DNA of 64,000 bases from Gillisella taibaishanensis (GCF_001938985.1 NZ_MKIN01000016.1:60029-124028); one strand, 5' to 3'; numbered from the stretch's first letter, positions 18,718 through 28,360 are shown. The notes: a model not told the origin generated them from the sequence alone. Numbers and translations are program-made.

Positions 18718-18990
18718 ATGGATCTTCTGGGATTGCTTGCCTATCAGGATGACATGAGAAAAACGGCGCTCAACCGCCACACAATGACATCCGCCCAAAA
18801 GGAAGACGCATTCTATGCTTTTTACGCCGAGCCACTCTGGCCTCGGCTCAGCTGGATCGAACGCACGCTGAGAACCACGATGCGGCTATATCGATGGCGG
18901 CCGTCAGTCACCGCTGACGCGGGCAAGACGGAAGAACCATTAGCCCTGAACAGCGATCTGGTCGCTCAGCCAAGAAGCATCAGTCCGTAA
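18718..18990 (+). CDS. small hypothetical protein divergent from LysR gene
   Basis: A 90-residue soluble, aromatic-rich N-terminal segment (DAFYAFYAEPLWPRLSWIERTLR) followed by a less structured tail. The ATG at 18718 has GAGAGG 4-5 bases upstream. Its last 25 bases overlap the convergent small membrane protein gene. No family recognised. Its divergence from a LysR gene makes it a candidate target, but with only composition and a ribosome site as support the call is moderate. Confidence 0.5.
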   Translation: MDLLGLLAYQDDMRKTALNRHTMTSAQKEDAFYAFYAEPLWPRLSWIERTLRTTMRLYRWRPSVTADAGKTEEPLALNSDLVAQPRSISP

Positions 18991-19103
18991 GCGAGAAAGC
19001 ATGCCACCAGGCCAAGCCCGGCGGTGCGCAGCATGAGTTTGTTGTGATCGTCGCGTGCCTTGGCAATGGCAATAGCGCGGGCCTTCCGGATGGGTCTGTT
19101 CAT
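18966..19103 (-). CDS. small single-pass membrane protein
   Basis: A 45-residue protein with a basic, helical N-terminus (RPIRKARAIAIAKARDD) and one C-terminal membrane helix (LGLVACFLAYGLMLLG). The start is placed at the ATG at 19103, preceded by GGAAAG 8 bases upstream; the frame is open to 19226, but the added residues lack coding character. Positive-inside topology would put the charged part in the cytoplasm. Function unknown; small proteins of this shape are common in rhizobia. Confidence 0.55.
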   Translation of the reverse strand: MNRPIRKARAIAIAKARDDHNKLMLRTAGLGLVACFLAYGLMLLG

Positions 19104-19330
19104 AGGCAGCACTTTCCAAAAGTTGAGCGGGGAATCACCCCGACCTTGATCGTAACCGCAATTGGCTTTCCGAAGAAACAGGAAAACAATCGAGCGAAGA
19201 TCACGATGAACAAGGTATATTAACATCTATTGAAAGATAGAGGCCGGAATGCGGCGTGCTGCTTTTATTGCGAAGAGAAAACCGATCGCGGTAAAGAAAT
19301 CGTATCGACGGTCGTGATCCCAAGCCGACT

Positions 19331-20569
19331 TTAAGCCGCAAGACCGGCCGCATGGCCCGATGCCCAGGCCCATTGGAAATTATAGCCGCCCAGCCAGCCC
19401 GTCACGTCAACGGCTTCACCGATGAAATAAAGGCCCGGCACCGCCTTTGCCTGCATGGTTTTCGAATCGAGGTCCTTGGTATCGACCCCGCCCAGCGTGA
19501 CCTCGGCGGTGCGGTAGCCTTCCGAGCCGGCTGGCTTGATCTGCCAATCGCTTAACGCACTGACGAGGCTTGAAAGCACCTTGTCGGACAGGTCGGCCAG
19601 CGGTTTTTCAAGGCCAAGACGCTCGCTCCAGTGCTGGGCCAAGCGCTTGGGCAGATATTGGCCAAGCACGGTCTGCACCGCCTGGCGACCATTTTCACGA
19701 CGGGCGGTCTTCAAGAGCTCGAGAAAGTCCCGATCCGGCTCCAGGGCAATGCTGACGGCTTCGCCTTCGCGCCAGTAGGACGATATCTGCAGAATGGACG
19801 GGCCGCTCAGCCCACGGTGCGTAAACAGCAAGGCCTCGCGAAAGGTCGTCTTGCCATGGCGCACTATGGCATCAACCGAGACGCCCGACAGCGGCGCCAG
19901 ATCTTCCAGCAATGTCGGCTCCAATGTCAGCGGCACCAGACCGGGACGGGTTTCGATCAGGCCGAGGCTGAATTGCTCTGCAAGCCGGTAGGCAAAGCCG
20001 GTCGCACCCATTTTCGGGATCGATTTGCCACCGGTGGCGACGATCAGCGACTGGCAGTCGTAAACCGCCTCCGATGTCTCGACGCGAAAACCGGACAGCG
20101 TCTTTTCCACCGTGCGGATCTCCGTCTGCAAATGCAGCCTGGCGCCGGCAGCGCGCATCTCCTCCAGCAGCATGCGGATGATGTCCCTGGCGCTGTCATC
20201 GCAGAACAATTGCCCAAGGGTCTTTTCATGCCAGCCGATCCGGTGGCGATCGACCATGGCGACGAAATCGGATGGCGTGAACCGGGCCAGCGCCGACTTG
20301 GCAAAATGCGGATTGGCGCTCAGGTAATTCTTCGGTCCGGCATGGAGATTGGTGAAATTGCAGCGACCACCGCCGGAGATACGGATCTTTTCGCCGGGCG
20401 CCTTGGCATGATCGAGAAGCACGACGGAACGGCCGCGTTCGCCTGCGCGGATCGCCGCCATCATGCCGGCCGCACCGGCGCCGAGCACCACCACGTCGAC
20501 GCGTGTGTCCGCCCCAGTTCTTGGCCCAAGTGTCGACAATGTCATGTCTCCATCATCATTTTCGGTCAT
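19331..20569 (-). CDS. BaiN/HI0933-family FAD-dependent oxidoreductase
   Basis: A 412-residue flavoprotein with an N-terminal Rossmann dinucleotide motif (VVVLGAGAAGMMAAIRAGERG), the family-specific KIRISGGGRCNFTN loop, a middle beta domain and the C-terminal GLYFIGEAVDVTGWLGGYNFQ FAD-contact segment. The length fits the TIGR00275 family. The physiological substrate of most members is unknown; BaiN acts on bile-acid intermediates in gut bacteria, which is not implied here. The start at 20569 is uncertain: an in-frame ATG eight codons downstream has GGAG upstream but at very short spacing. Confidence 0.88.
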   Translation of the reverse strand: MTENDDGDMTLSTLGPRTGADTRVDVVVLGAGAAGMMAAIRAGERGRSVVLLDHAKAPGEKIRISGGGRCNFTNLHAGPKNYLSANPHFAKSALARFTPSDFVAMVDRHRIGWHEKTLGQLFCDDSARDIIRMLLEEMRAAGARLHLQTEIRTVEKTLSGFRVETSEAVYDCQSLIVATGGKSIPKMGATGFAYRLAEQFSLGLIETRPGLVPLTLEPTLLEDLAPLSGVSVDAIVRHGKTTFREALLFTHRGLSGPSILQISSYWREGEAVSIALEPDRDFLELLKTARRENGRQAVQTVLGQYLPKRLAQHWSERLGLEKPLADLSDKVLSSLVSALSDWQIKPAGSEGYRTAEVTLGGVDTKDLDSKTMQAKAVPGLYFIGEAVDVTGWLGGYNFQWAWASGHAAGLAA

Positions 20570-20739
20570 GTCTCAAGACATCGGTGCGGTTTCGCAGCCA
20601 CATGCCTTGCTCTCCGGCAATATTATTCCCGCAAGGCGGTGTTTTCGATCGGCAACGCGATGTCAATCCCATAATGGGCCTCGCCAATTCGTGCGAGGTC
20701 GATATGATAGAAACAGTATCAACTCAGATCCGGTGAGAC

Positions 20740-22176
20740 ATGCCTGCAAAAAAGACAATGCTCAGACCCAAGGGCGCGGCATCCAAAAAGGCAAGCATTC
20801 CCCCTGACACGAGCCCGACACGCGGCGTCAAGACCTGGAAGGAAGCGGCCTCCTGGCTGCGCGCCCGTGGCATCGAGGATATCGAATGCATCACGCCCGA
20901 CCTCGCCGGCGTGCCGCGCGGCAAGATGATGCCGAGCTCAAAATTCACCAGCAATACTTCGCTTGCCCTGCCGTCCGCGCTCTATCGCCACACGATTTCA
21001 GGCGAATATCCCGATGAAACCGGCAATTTCCGCTATGACAGCCGCGACAGCGACATCAAGCTTTTGCCTGATCTGTCGACCCTGTCGGTCGTGCCCTGGG
21101 AGACCGATCCGACCGCGCAAGTGATTTGCGACATCGTCGGCACCGAGGGCGAAGATGTCAGCTACACGCCGCGCAACGTGCTGAAGAACGTCCTGAAACT
21201 CTATGAGAAAAAGGGCTGGAAAGCCGTTGTCGCCCCGGAAATCGAATTCTATCTCGTGGCCAAGAACGAGGACCCGGATTATCCGCTGCGTCCGCCGACC
21301 GGCCGTTCTGGCCGTTCGATCATTGGTGGCCAGGGCTATTCGATTGCCGGCATCAACGAATTCGACGAGTTGATCGACGATATCTACCATTTCTCGGCCA
21401 AGCAGGGTCTGGAAATCGATACGCTGATCCACGAGGAAGGCCCGGCCCAGCTGGAAATCAACCTGCGTCACGGCGATCCGATCGAATTGGCCGATCAAGT
21501 GTTCCTGTTCAAGCGCACCATCCGCGAGGCGGCGCTGAAGCATGGGATCTTCGCCACCTTCATGGCTAAGCCCATGCAGGCCCAGCCGGGATCGGCCATG
21601 CATATCCATCAGTCAGTGGTGGATATCGAGACCGGCCGCAATATCTTTTCCAAGGCGGATGGTTCGCCGTCCTCGGAATTCTTCCACTTCATCGGCGGCA
21701 TGCAGAAATATGTGCCGAATTCCCTTGTCATGATGGCGCCCTATGTGAACTCCTACCGGCGGTTGACACCAGACATGGCCTGCCCGGTCAACAATGCCTG
21801 GGGCTATGACAACCGCACGACGGCCTTTCGTGTGCCGATTTCAGATGCAGCGGCGCGGCGGGTGGAAAACCGGCTGCCAAGCTCGGATGCCAATCCCTAT
21901 CTGGCGCTCGCTGCCTCACTCGGCTGCGGCTATCTCGGGATCTGCAAGGCAATCGAGCCGACCGCGCCGACGGCAGACACCGCCAACGAAGGCTCGATCG
22001 AGCTGCCGCGTGGGCTTCTGGAAGCCGTCGCGCTGTTGGAATCCGAGCCGGATTTCGAAACCGTGTTCGGCCGCGCCTTCATCGACATCTATGCCGGTGT
22101 CAAACGCGGCGAATTCGAGACCTTCATGCAAGTGATCAGCCCCTGGGAGCGGGAATTCCTGCTGCTCAACGTCTGA
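20740..22176 (+). CDS. puuA: gamma-glutamylputrescine synthetase-like glutamine synthetase homologue
   Basis: A 478-residue glutamine-synthetase-fold enzyme. The N-terminal beta-grasp carries the PDLAGVPRGKMMP element typical of GlnA-like ligases. Catalytic features are EIEFYLV, the metal/ammonia region EGPAQLEINLRHGDP, the ATP loop GSAMHIHQSV and the C-terminal RVENRLPSSDANPYLALAA. The companion FAD oxidase downstream and potFGHI nearby indicate PuuA: ATP-dependent glutamylation of putrescine. Other polyamines or ethanolamine are possible substrates for this group. A 30-residue Lys/Ala/Pro-rich leader precedes the domain, and the Shine-Dalgarno (GGTGAG) is weak. Confidence 0.85.
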   Translation: MPAKKTMLRPKGAASKKASIPPDTSPTRGVKTWKEAASWLRARGIEDIECITPDLAGVPRGKMMPSSKFTSNTSLALPSALYRHTISGEYPDETGNFRYDSRDSDIKLLPDLSTLSVVPWETDPTAQVICDIVGTEGEDVSYTPRNVLKNVLKLYEKKGWKAVVAPEIEFYLVAKNEDPDYPLRPPTGRSGRSIIGGQGYSIAGINEFDELIDDIYHFSAKQGLEIDTLIHEEGPAQLEINLRHGDPIELADQVFLFKRTIREAALKHGIFATFMAKPMQAQPGSAMHIHQSVVDIETGRNIFSKADGSPSSEFFHFIGGMQKYVPNSLVMMAPYVNSYRRLTPDMACPVNNAWGYDNRTTAFRVPISDAAARRVENRLPSSDANPYLALAASLGCGYLGICKAIEPTAPTADTANEGSIELPRGLLEAVALLESEPDFETVFGRAFIDIYAGVKRGEFETFMQVISPWEREFLLLNV

Positions 22177-22242
22177 TATCGGCGCAAACCGCTTCAGGCG
22201 CTAACCGCGCTGGAAGCGGCACACCGACAAGGAGAAAATTCC

Positions 22243-23526
22243 ATGTGGCAAAGCCCGATTGCGCCCGGCCTTTCCTGGTATCAGGCAACGGTGGGCGAGA
22301 GGCCAGAATATGAGCCGCTGGACGGTTCGGTCACGGCAGATGTTGCCATCGTCGGCGGCGGCTATACCGGTTTACAGGCGGCCTATACGCTGGCAAGGGC
22401 CGGCGTCAGCGTCGTGCTGATCGAGGGCGGGCGTTTTGGCGATGGCGGGTCCGGGCGCAATGGCGGCCAGTTCGGCACCGGCCAGCGCGCCTGGCCGGAA
22501 GAGCTGGAAGAACAGTTCGGGTTCGAGCGCGCCAAGGCACTGTTCGACATGGCCGAACATGCCAAGGCCTATATTCTCGACTTTGCCCGTGAACACCAGA
22601 TCGACATGGAATTCATGCCCGGCCAGCTCAATGTCGAGCACAAGCGCGGCAAGGAGAAGGACTATCGCAAGAGCATCGAGATTGCCGCCACTCGCTTCGA
22701 CTATCCGCATATGCAATTCATGGACCGGGAGGAAACTACGGCAAGGCTCGGGTCTTCCGTCTATTACTGCGGCATCCGCGATATCGGCACCGGCCATATC
22801 CATCCGCTGAAGCTTCTGGTCGGTCTTGCCAAGGTGGCAAAGAATGCCGGCGCCCGCCTGCATGAAATGACCAAGGCCACATCGATTGCGCAAAGCGGCG
22901 GCAAGACGATGATCGAGACGCCACGCGGCACCGTGACGGCCACTCATGTCCTGCTGGCCACCAATGCCTATATCGGCGGGTTGGAGCCGGTAACCTCTGC
23001 GCATGTCATGCCGATCCGCTCCTTCATCGGCGCCACCGTGCCGCTCACGGACTTCCCCAAGATCCTGCCCGGCTCGGAAGCGGTGGCCGACAGCCGCTTC
23101 GTGGTGCGCTATTTCCGCAAGACCCGCGACGGGCAATTGCTGTTTGGCGGCCGCGAAGCCTATACGGCCGATAGCCCGCGCGACATTTCCGTCCATATCC
23201 GCCGACAGATCGCCGAGATCTATCCTGATCTCAAGGATATCGAGATGACCCATGCCTGGGGCGGCTCGGTCGGCATCACCATGAACCGCCAGCCTTTTGC
23301 CCGCGAAGTCATGCCCCGGGTGATCTCGGTCGCCGGTTATTCCGGCCATGGCGTGATGCTGTCAAATTATTGCGGTACGATGTTTGCCAAGTCGGTTCTG
23401 GGGCAAGCGAACGAGCTGGATCTGTTCAAGGAATTGAAGGTCCCGGCCTTTCCGGGCGGGCGACGGTTGCGCTCGCCGCTTCTGTTTCTGGCACTCAGCT
23501 GGTATGCGCTGCGCGACCGGTTCTAA
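22243..23526 (+). CDS. puuB: gamma-glutamylputrescine oxidoreductase-like FAD enzyme
   Basis: A 427-residue DAO-family flavoenzyme. The dinucleotide fold is DVAIVGGGYTGLQAAYTLA. The SGRNGGQFGTGQR loop and the C-terminal GYSGHGVMLSNYCG segment are characteristic of PuuB/OrdL. It would oxidise gamma-glutamylputrescine to the aldehyde with release of ammonia and hydrogen peroxide. It starts 66 bases after puuA with a strong AGGAG. PuuC and PuuD homologues are not in the window, so the rest of the pathway must be elsewhere. Confidence 0.87.
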   Translation: MWQSPIAPGLSWYQATVGERPEYEPLDGSVTADVAIVGGGYTGLQAAYTLARAGVSVVLIEGGRFGDGGSGRNGGQFGTGQRAWPEELEEQFGFERAKALFDMAEHAKAYILDFAREHQIDMEFMPGQLNVEHKRGKEKDYRKSIEIAATRFDYPHMQFMDREETTARLGSSVYYCGIRDIGTGHIHPLKLLVGLAKVAKNAGARLHEMTKATSIAQSGGKTMIETPRGTVTATHVLLATNAYIGGLEPVTSAHVMPIRSFIGATVPLTDFPKILPGSEAVADSRFVVRYFRKTRDGQLLFGGREAYTADSPRDISVHIRRQIAEIYPDLKDIEMTHAWGGSVGITMNRQPFAREVMPRVISVAGYSGHGVMLSNYCGTMFAKSVLGQANELDLFKELKVPAFPGGRRLRSPLLFLALSWYALRDRF

Positions 23527-23543
23527 GGCCAAGGAAAAGAAGC

Positions 23544-23987
23544 ATGAAGGAGATCCTCGATCGCCCCGTCTGCATTGCGACTGTCTATAGCGAAGACGAA
23601 TATCTGGTAACCCGCTCCTTTCTGGAAGCCTATGGCATCATCGTTGGTGAGCGCGGCAATCCAGGGAACTATCGCGGCGTCCACCTGTCCAGAGGATTGG
23701 GCGGATTGGCTATTCTCGTGCCACAATCGCAAGCTGAAATGGCTTTCGATCTTCTGGCCGAGACGGAAGAGACACCTGACGCCCTTGACCCCGAGGCCGC
23801 TCCGCAGCCTGTTGAAAACCCGGTAGCAAGCAAGAGTTTTCTGTCCAGCGTCATGGGGTCGATTTCGAGGCTGTTTACCGGCCAAAGTGAAGGCAAAGCC
23901 CATGATGCTGACCAACAACGCGACACAAAAAGGATCCTCCACGATCCGCGCCAATCCGAGGCGCCCGAGCCTCTATCAGGAAATTAA
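23544..23987 (+). CDS. DUF2007 (putative signal-transducing) domain protein
   Basis: A 147-residue protein. The N-terminal ~70 residues match the DUF2007 pattern (ATVYSEDEYLVTRSFLEAYGI, GGLAILVPQSQAEMAFDLL), a small ferredoxin-like fold. The C-terminal half is low-complexity and charged. It starts 17 bases after puuB behind AAGGAAAAG and ends at a clear terminator, so it is very likely the third gene of the puuAB operon. The family function is unknown; a role in polyamine metabolism is only suggested by context. Confidence 0.75.
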   Translation: MKEILDRPVCIATVYSEDEYLVTRSFLEAYGIIVGERGNPGNYRGVHLSRGLGGLAILVPQSQAEMAFDLLAETEETPDALDPEAAPQPVENPVASKSFLSSVMGSISRLFTGQSEGKAHDADQQRDTKRILHDPRQSEAPEPLSGN

Positions 23988-24010
23988 CCACACTGGGTGT
24001 GGCTTTTTTA
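23988..24010 (+). terminator. Rho-independent terminator of puuAB-DUF2007
   Basis: Hairpin CCACAC-TGG-GTGTGG followed by C and six T, starting at the base after the stop codon of the DUF2007 gene. Confidence 0.9.
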
Positions 24011-24073
24011 AATCGATTGAATTATAACCTGAGCCAACAGCCTAGCCGATGGCCATGAATGAGAGATGCCCTT

Positions 24074-25546
24074 ATGAGCAGCCAGATTATTCCTGTCGAA
24101 CCCTTTGACTATGTCGTCTTTGGCGGCACCGGGGATCTTGCCGAGCGCAAGCTTCTGCCGGCCCTTTATCACCGCCAGCTGGCCGGTCAGCTCACCGAGC
24201 CGACCCGGATCATCGGCGCGTCGCGCTCCCCGATGACGGATGCGGAATACCGAGAATTTGCCCACAAGGCACTTAAGGAATTCATTAAGGCCGACGAACT
24301 GGAGGAAGGCGAAGTCAAGCGCTTCCTCGAACGGCTGCATTATGTCTCCGTCGATGCCAAGGCCGACAAGGGCTGGGACACGCTGAAGAAGCTGCTAGAT
24401 AGCGGCAAGGACATCGTACGCGCCTTCTATCTCGCCGTATCGCCGTCGATCTTCGGCGATATCGCCGACAAGATCCGCGATCACAAGCTGATCACCAAAT
24501 CCACCCGCATCGTCGTTGAAAAGCCGATCGGCCGCGATCTCGCCTCTGCGCAGGCGCTGAACGACACGATCGGCAAGGTGTTCAAGGAAGAGCAGATCTT
24601 CCGCATCGACCACTATCTCGGCAAGGAAACCGTGCAGAACCTGATGGCGCTGCGCTTTGCCAATGCGCTCTATGAGCCGTTGTGGAATTCCGCCCATATC
24701 GACCACGTGCAGATCACGGTGGCCGAATCCGTCGGGCTTGAAGGCCGCGTCACCTACTACGACAAGGCCGGCGCGCTGCGCGACATGGTGCAGAACCATA
24801 TCCTGCAATTGCTCTGCCTTGTCGCCATGGAAGCCCCCTCCTCGATGAACTCAGAGGCGCTGCGCGACGAAAAGCTGAAGGTTCTGAGGGCACTGAAGCC
24901 GATTGACGCCTCCAATGTCGAAAAGCTTACCGTGCGCGGCCAGTACAAGGCGGGCGCCTCCAAGGGCGGCGCGGTCAAGGGCTATATCGAGGAGCTTGAA
25001 GATTCCTCCGACACGGAAACCTTCGTCGCCATCAAGGCCGAGATCAACAACTGGCGCTGGGCTGGCGTGCCTTTCTACCTGCGCACCGGCAAGCGGCTGG
25101 CCGAGCGAGTGTCGGAAATCGTCATTCAGTTCAAGCCGATCCCGCATTCGATCTTCGGCGATGTTGCCGGCCGCATCGAAGCCAACCAGCTGGTCATCCG
25201 TCTGCAGCCGGATGAAGGCGTCAAGCAGTGGCTGATGATCAAGGACCCTGGCCCGGGCGGCATGCGCCTGCGCCATGTGCCTCTGGACATGAGCTTTGCC
25301 GAATCCTTCGGCGTGCGCAATCCGGATGCCTATGAACGGCTTCTGATGGACGTGATCCGGTCCAACCAGACGCTGTTCATGCGCCGCGACGAAGTAGAAG
25401 CAGCCTGGAACTGGGTCGATCCGATCCTGAAGAGCTGGGAAGAAGTCGGTCAGAAAACGCAGGGCTATACGTCAGGCACCTGGGGTCCGAGCCAGGCCAT
25501 CGCGCTGATCGAACGCGACGGCCGCACTTGGCACGAGAACGATTGA
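24074..25546 (+). CDS. zwf: glucose-6-phosphate 1-dehydrogenase
   Basis: A 490-residue enzyme oxidising glucose 6-phosphate to 6-phosphogluconolactone with NADP+. It has the N-terminal nucleotide motif VVFGGTGDLAERKLLPALY and the active-site signature RIDHYLGKE. The frame opens at 24059, but the ATG at 24074 is preferred because GAGAG lies about 9 bases upstream and MSSQIIPVEPFDYV is, from memory, the usual rhizobial N-terminus. First gene of zwf-pgl-edd, which feeds the Entner-Doudoroff pathway used by rhizobia in place of glycolysis. Confidence 0.96.
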   Translation: MSSQIIPVEPFDYVVFGGTGDLAERKLLPALYHRQLAGQLTEPTRIIGASRSPMTDAEYREFAHKALKEFIKADELEEGEVKRFLERLHYVSVDAKADKGWDTLKKLLDSGKDIVRAFYLAVSPSIFGDIADKIRDHKLITKSTRIVVEKPIGRDLASAQALNDTIGKVFKEEQIFRIDHYLGKETVQNLMALRFANALYEPLWNSAHIDHVQITVAESVGLEGRVTYYDKAGALRDMVQNHILQLLCLVAMEAPSSMNSEALRDEKLKVLRALKPIDASNVEKLTVRGQYKAGASKGGAVKGYIEELEDSSDTETFVAIKAEINNWRWAGVPFYLRTGKRLAERVSEIVIQFKPIPHSIFGDVAGRIEANQLVIRLQPDEGVKQWLMIKDPGPGGMRLRHVPLDMSFAESFGVRNPDAYERLLMDVIRSNQTLFMRRDEVEAAWNWVDPILKSWEEVGQKTQGYTSGTWGPSQAIALIERDGRTWHEND

Positions 25547-25559
25547 GGATCCCGGCATC

Positions 25560-26258
25560 ATGACGCATAGCCTGCATACATTTGAAAACGGCGCAGCATT
25601 GGCGACCGCGCTGGCCGGTCGGGTTGCTGAAGCGCTGAAGGCGGCAATTGCCGCCTCCGACGCCGCTTCGCTGGCCGTATCCGGCGGCTCGACGCCCAAG
25701 GCCTTTTTCGAGGCGCTATCGCTTGAGGATCTGGATTGGAGCAAGGTGTCGGTGACGCTGGTCGACGAGCGCTTCGTGCCCGAGGATCATCCACGTTCCA
25801 ACCATCTGCTGGTGGCCACGCATCTGCTGAAGAACAAAGCGGCAGAGGCTGAATTCGTGCCGCTTTATGCGCCGGAAGACAGCATCGAGGCGGCCGCCGC
25901 TGTCGCCACCGACGCGGTGTCGGATCTCGGCACCCCGCTTGATGTCGTCATTCTCGGCATGGGCAGCGACGGCCACACGGCCTCGTTTTTTCCCGGCGGC
26001 GACAATCTGGAAGACGCGCTCGATCTCGAACTGCCGCCACGGGTGATTACCATGCAGGCATCAGGCGCTGGCGAACCGCGCCTGACACTGTCCTTCTCCA
26101 GCCTCGCCGATGCCGGTCTGCTGATCCTTCATATCGAGGGCGAGGAAAAGCAGGCGGTGCTGGAAAAGGCGCTGGCTGGCGAGGACGAAGCGGAAATGCC
26201 TATTCGCGCCGTGCTCTCCCGGGCCGAGACGCCTGTCGATATTTATTGGGCGCCCTGA
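25560..26258 (+). CDS. pgl: 6-phosphogluconolactonase
   Basis: A 232-residue enzyme of the SugarP_isomerase/DevB type that hydrolyses 6-phosphogluconolactone. Signatures are AVSGGSTPKAFFEAL, DWSKVSVTLVDERFVPEDHPRSN and GMGSDGHTASFFPGG. It begins 13 bases after the zwf stop with GAGGAT as ribosome site and is clearly co-transcribed with zwf. Confidence 0.96.
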   Translation: MTHSLHTFENGAALATALAGRVAEALKAAIAASDAASLAVSGGSTPKAFFEALSLEDLDWSKVSVTLVDERFVPEDHPRSNHLLVATHLLKNKAAEAEFVPLYAPEDSIEAAAAVATDAVSDLGTPLDVVILGMGSDGHTASFFPGGDNLEDALDLELPPRVITMQASGAGEPRLTLSFSSLADAGLLILHIEGEEKQAVLEKALAGEDEAEMPIRAVLSRAETPVDIYWAP

Positions 26259-26351
26259 TCTCGATCAGAACGTCCTTGATCCATTTTGGTATCAACAATC
26301 ATGTGGCCTTTTATCGAAGGCACGATGCTGTAGACCCGCCGGATGGCCGTA

Positions 26352-26367
26352 GCGCTTGGACAAGCGC
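26352..26367. promoter_or_regulatory. 16-base palindrome upstream of edd
   Basis: GCGCTTG-GA-CAAGCGC is a perfect inverted repeat 42 bases upstream of the edd start, in the unusually long (151-base) pgl-edd gap of an otherwise tight operon. It could be an operator or mRNA hairpin. No known regulator is matched. Confidence 0.35.
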
Positions 26368-26409
26368 GATGCCGCCGGCTGTTGCCCCTTGTCAGGAAGG
26401 ATGCCGTCA

Positions 26410-28227
26410 ATGAGTGCCGATCATCGTATCGAAGCTATCACCAAGCGGATCGTCGAGCGCTCCAAGCCGACCCGCGAAGCCTATCTGGATCGTACCCGCC
26501 GGGCAGCATCCAAGGGCGTCAACCGCGGGACGCTGGCCTGTGGCAATCTCGCCCACGGCTTTGCGGTCTGTTCCCCCGGGGACAAGGCGGCGCTGGCTGG
26601 CGACACCGTCCCCAATCTCGGCATCATCAACGCCTATAATGACATGCTCTCGGCCCACCAACCGTTTGAGACCTATCCGGCGCTGATCCGTAAGGCTGCG
26701 GCAGAGGTCGGCGGCGTGGCGCAGGTGGCCGGTGGCGTGCCCGCCATGTGCGACGGCGTCACCCAGGGCCAGCCCGGCATGGAACTATCGCTGTTTTCCC
26801 GCGATGTTATCGCCATGGCCGCCGGCATTGGCCTCAGCCACAACATGTTCGATGCGGCCGTCTTCCTCGGCGTCTGCGACAAGATCGTGCCCGGCCTTGT
26901 CATTGCGGCGCTGACCTTCGGCCACCTGCCCTCGGTCTTCATTCCCGCCGGTCCGATGACCACAGGCCTGCCAAACGACGAGAAGACCCGCATCCGTCAG
27001 CTCTATGCCGAAGGCAAGGTCGGCCGCGCCGAACTGCTGGAAGCCGAAAGCAAATCCTATCACGGTCCTGGCACCTGCACCTTCTACGGCACAGCCAATT
27101 CCAACCAGATGCTGATGGAAATCATGGGCTTTCACATGCCCGGCGCCTCCTTCGTCAATCCGGGCACGCCGCTGCGCGACGCGCTCACCAAGGAAGCCAC
27201 CAAGCGGGCGCTGGCGATCACCGCGCTTGGCAACGAATACGCGCCATCAGGCGAAATGATCGACGAGCGCTCGATCGTCAATGGCGTCGTCGGCCTTCAC
27301 GCCACCGGCGGCTCGACCAACCACACCATGCACCTGATCGCCATGGCGCGGGCGGCCGGCATCGTCCTCAGCTGGCAGGATATTTCCGACCTTTCGGACA
27401 TCGTGCCGCTGCTGGCCCGGGTCTACCCGAACGGCTCAGCCGATGTGAACCATTTCCACGCCGCCGGCGGCATGGGCTTCCTGATCAAGCAATTGCTGCG
27501 GGCCGGCTTCGTGCATGACGACGTGCGCACCGTCTATGGCCAGGGTCTGTCTGCCTATACGATCGAACCGCATCTGAATGCCGACGGCACCGTCGACCGC
27601 CAGCCCTCGCCTGAAGACAGCGCCGATCCCAAGGTCCTGGCCCGCATCGAAACCCCGTTCCAGGCGAATGGCGGCTTGAAGATGCTGACCGGCAATCTCG
27701 GCAAAGCTGTCATCAAGATCTCAGCCGTCAAGCCGGAGCGGCATGTTGTGGAGGCACCGGCCATGGTGTTCCACAGCCAGCAGGACATGCAGGATGCCTT
27801 CAAGGCCGGCAAGATGAACCAGGATTTCATCGCCGTCGTGCGCTTCCAGGGCCCCAAGGCCAATGGCATGCCAGAACTGCACAAGCTCACCCCGTCGCTC
27901 GGCGTGCTGCAGGATCGCGGCTTCAAGGTGGCGCTGGTCACCGACGGGCGCATGTCCGGCGCATCAGGCAAGGTGCCGGCCGCCATTCACGTTACACCGG
28001 AAGCTGTCGATGGCGGGCCGATCGCCAAGATCAAGGACGGCGACATACTGCGCCTCGACGCCGTCGCCGGCACGCTGGAAGTGCTGGTCGACGGTGCCGA
28101 ATTTGCCGCCCGCCCGGCGGTGACGGTCGATCTCTCCGACAACGAATTCGGCATGGGCCGCGAATTGTTTGCGCCGCTCCGCCGGATTGCCGGACCGGCA
28201 GACCAAGGCGCGAGCGTGTTGTTCTGA
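26410..28227 (+). CDS. edd: phosphogluconate dehydratase
   Basis: A 605-residue Fe-S dehydratase of the IlvD/Edd family, converting 6-phosphogluconate to KDPG. The cluster Cys motifs are visible in [23 protein letters not shown] and [10 protein letters not shown], and [22 protein letters not shown] is the conserved C-terminal motif. The ATG at 26410 follows AGGAAGG by 9 bases; the ATG at 26401 overlaps that site and the frame further upstream is not coding-like. The aldolase eda is not adjacent. Confidence 0.96.
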   Translation: MSADHRIEAITKRIVERSKPTREAYLDRTRRAASKGVNRGTLACGNLAHGFAVCSPGDKAALAGDTVPNLGIINAYNDMLSAHQPFETYPALIRKAAAEVGGVAQVAGGVPAMCDGVTQGQPGMELSLFSRDVIAMAAGIGLSHNMFDAAVFLGVCDKIVPGLVIAALTFGHLPSVFIPAGPMTTGLPNDEKTRIRQLYAEGKVGRAELLEAESKSYHGPGTCTFYGTANSNQMLMEIMGFHMPGASFVNPGTPLRDALTKEATKRALAITALGNEYAPSGEMIDERSIVNGVVGLHATGGSTNHTMHLIAMARAAGIVLSWQDISDLSDIVPLLARVYPNGSADVNHFHAAGGMGFLIKQLLRAGFVHDDVRTVYGQGLSAYTIEPHLNADGTVDRQPSPEDSADPKVLARIETPFQANGGLKMLTGNLGKAVIKISAVKPERHVVEAPAMVFHSQQDMQDAFKAGKMNQDFIAVVRFQGPKANGMPELHKLTPSLGVLQDRGFKVALVTDGRMSGASGKVPAAIHVTPEAVDGGPIAKIKDGDILRLDAVAGTLEVLVDGAEFAARPAVTVDLSDNEFGMGRELFAPLRRIAGPADQGASVLF

Positions 28228-28325
28228 TCTCGAAGTTGAGCCGCGTCTTTTAAGAAAGATCCGGCCCCCATCGCCTTCGCATGCGCCAAGACACGTTATC
28301 ACCAACGCTGTTTTGCCTCACTCCA

Positions 28326-28360
28326 GCCGGTGCTTTCCCAGATCGCACCGGCTTTTCTAT
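28326..28360 (+). terminator. terminator after zwf-pgl-edd
   Basis: Stem GCCGGTGC / GCACCGGC with an 11-base loop followed by TTTTCTATTT, about 100 bases past the edd stop. It separates the Entner-Doudoroff operon from the transporter gene. Confidence 0.75.
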
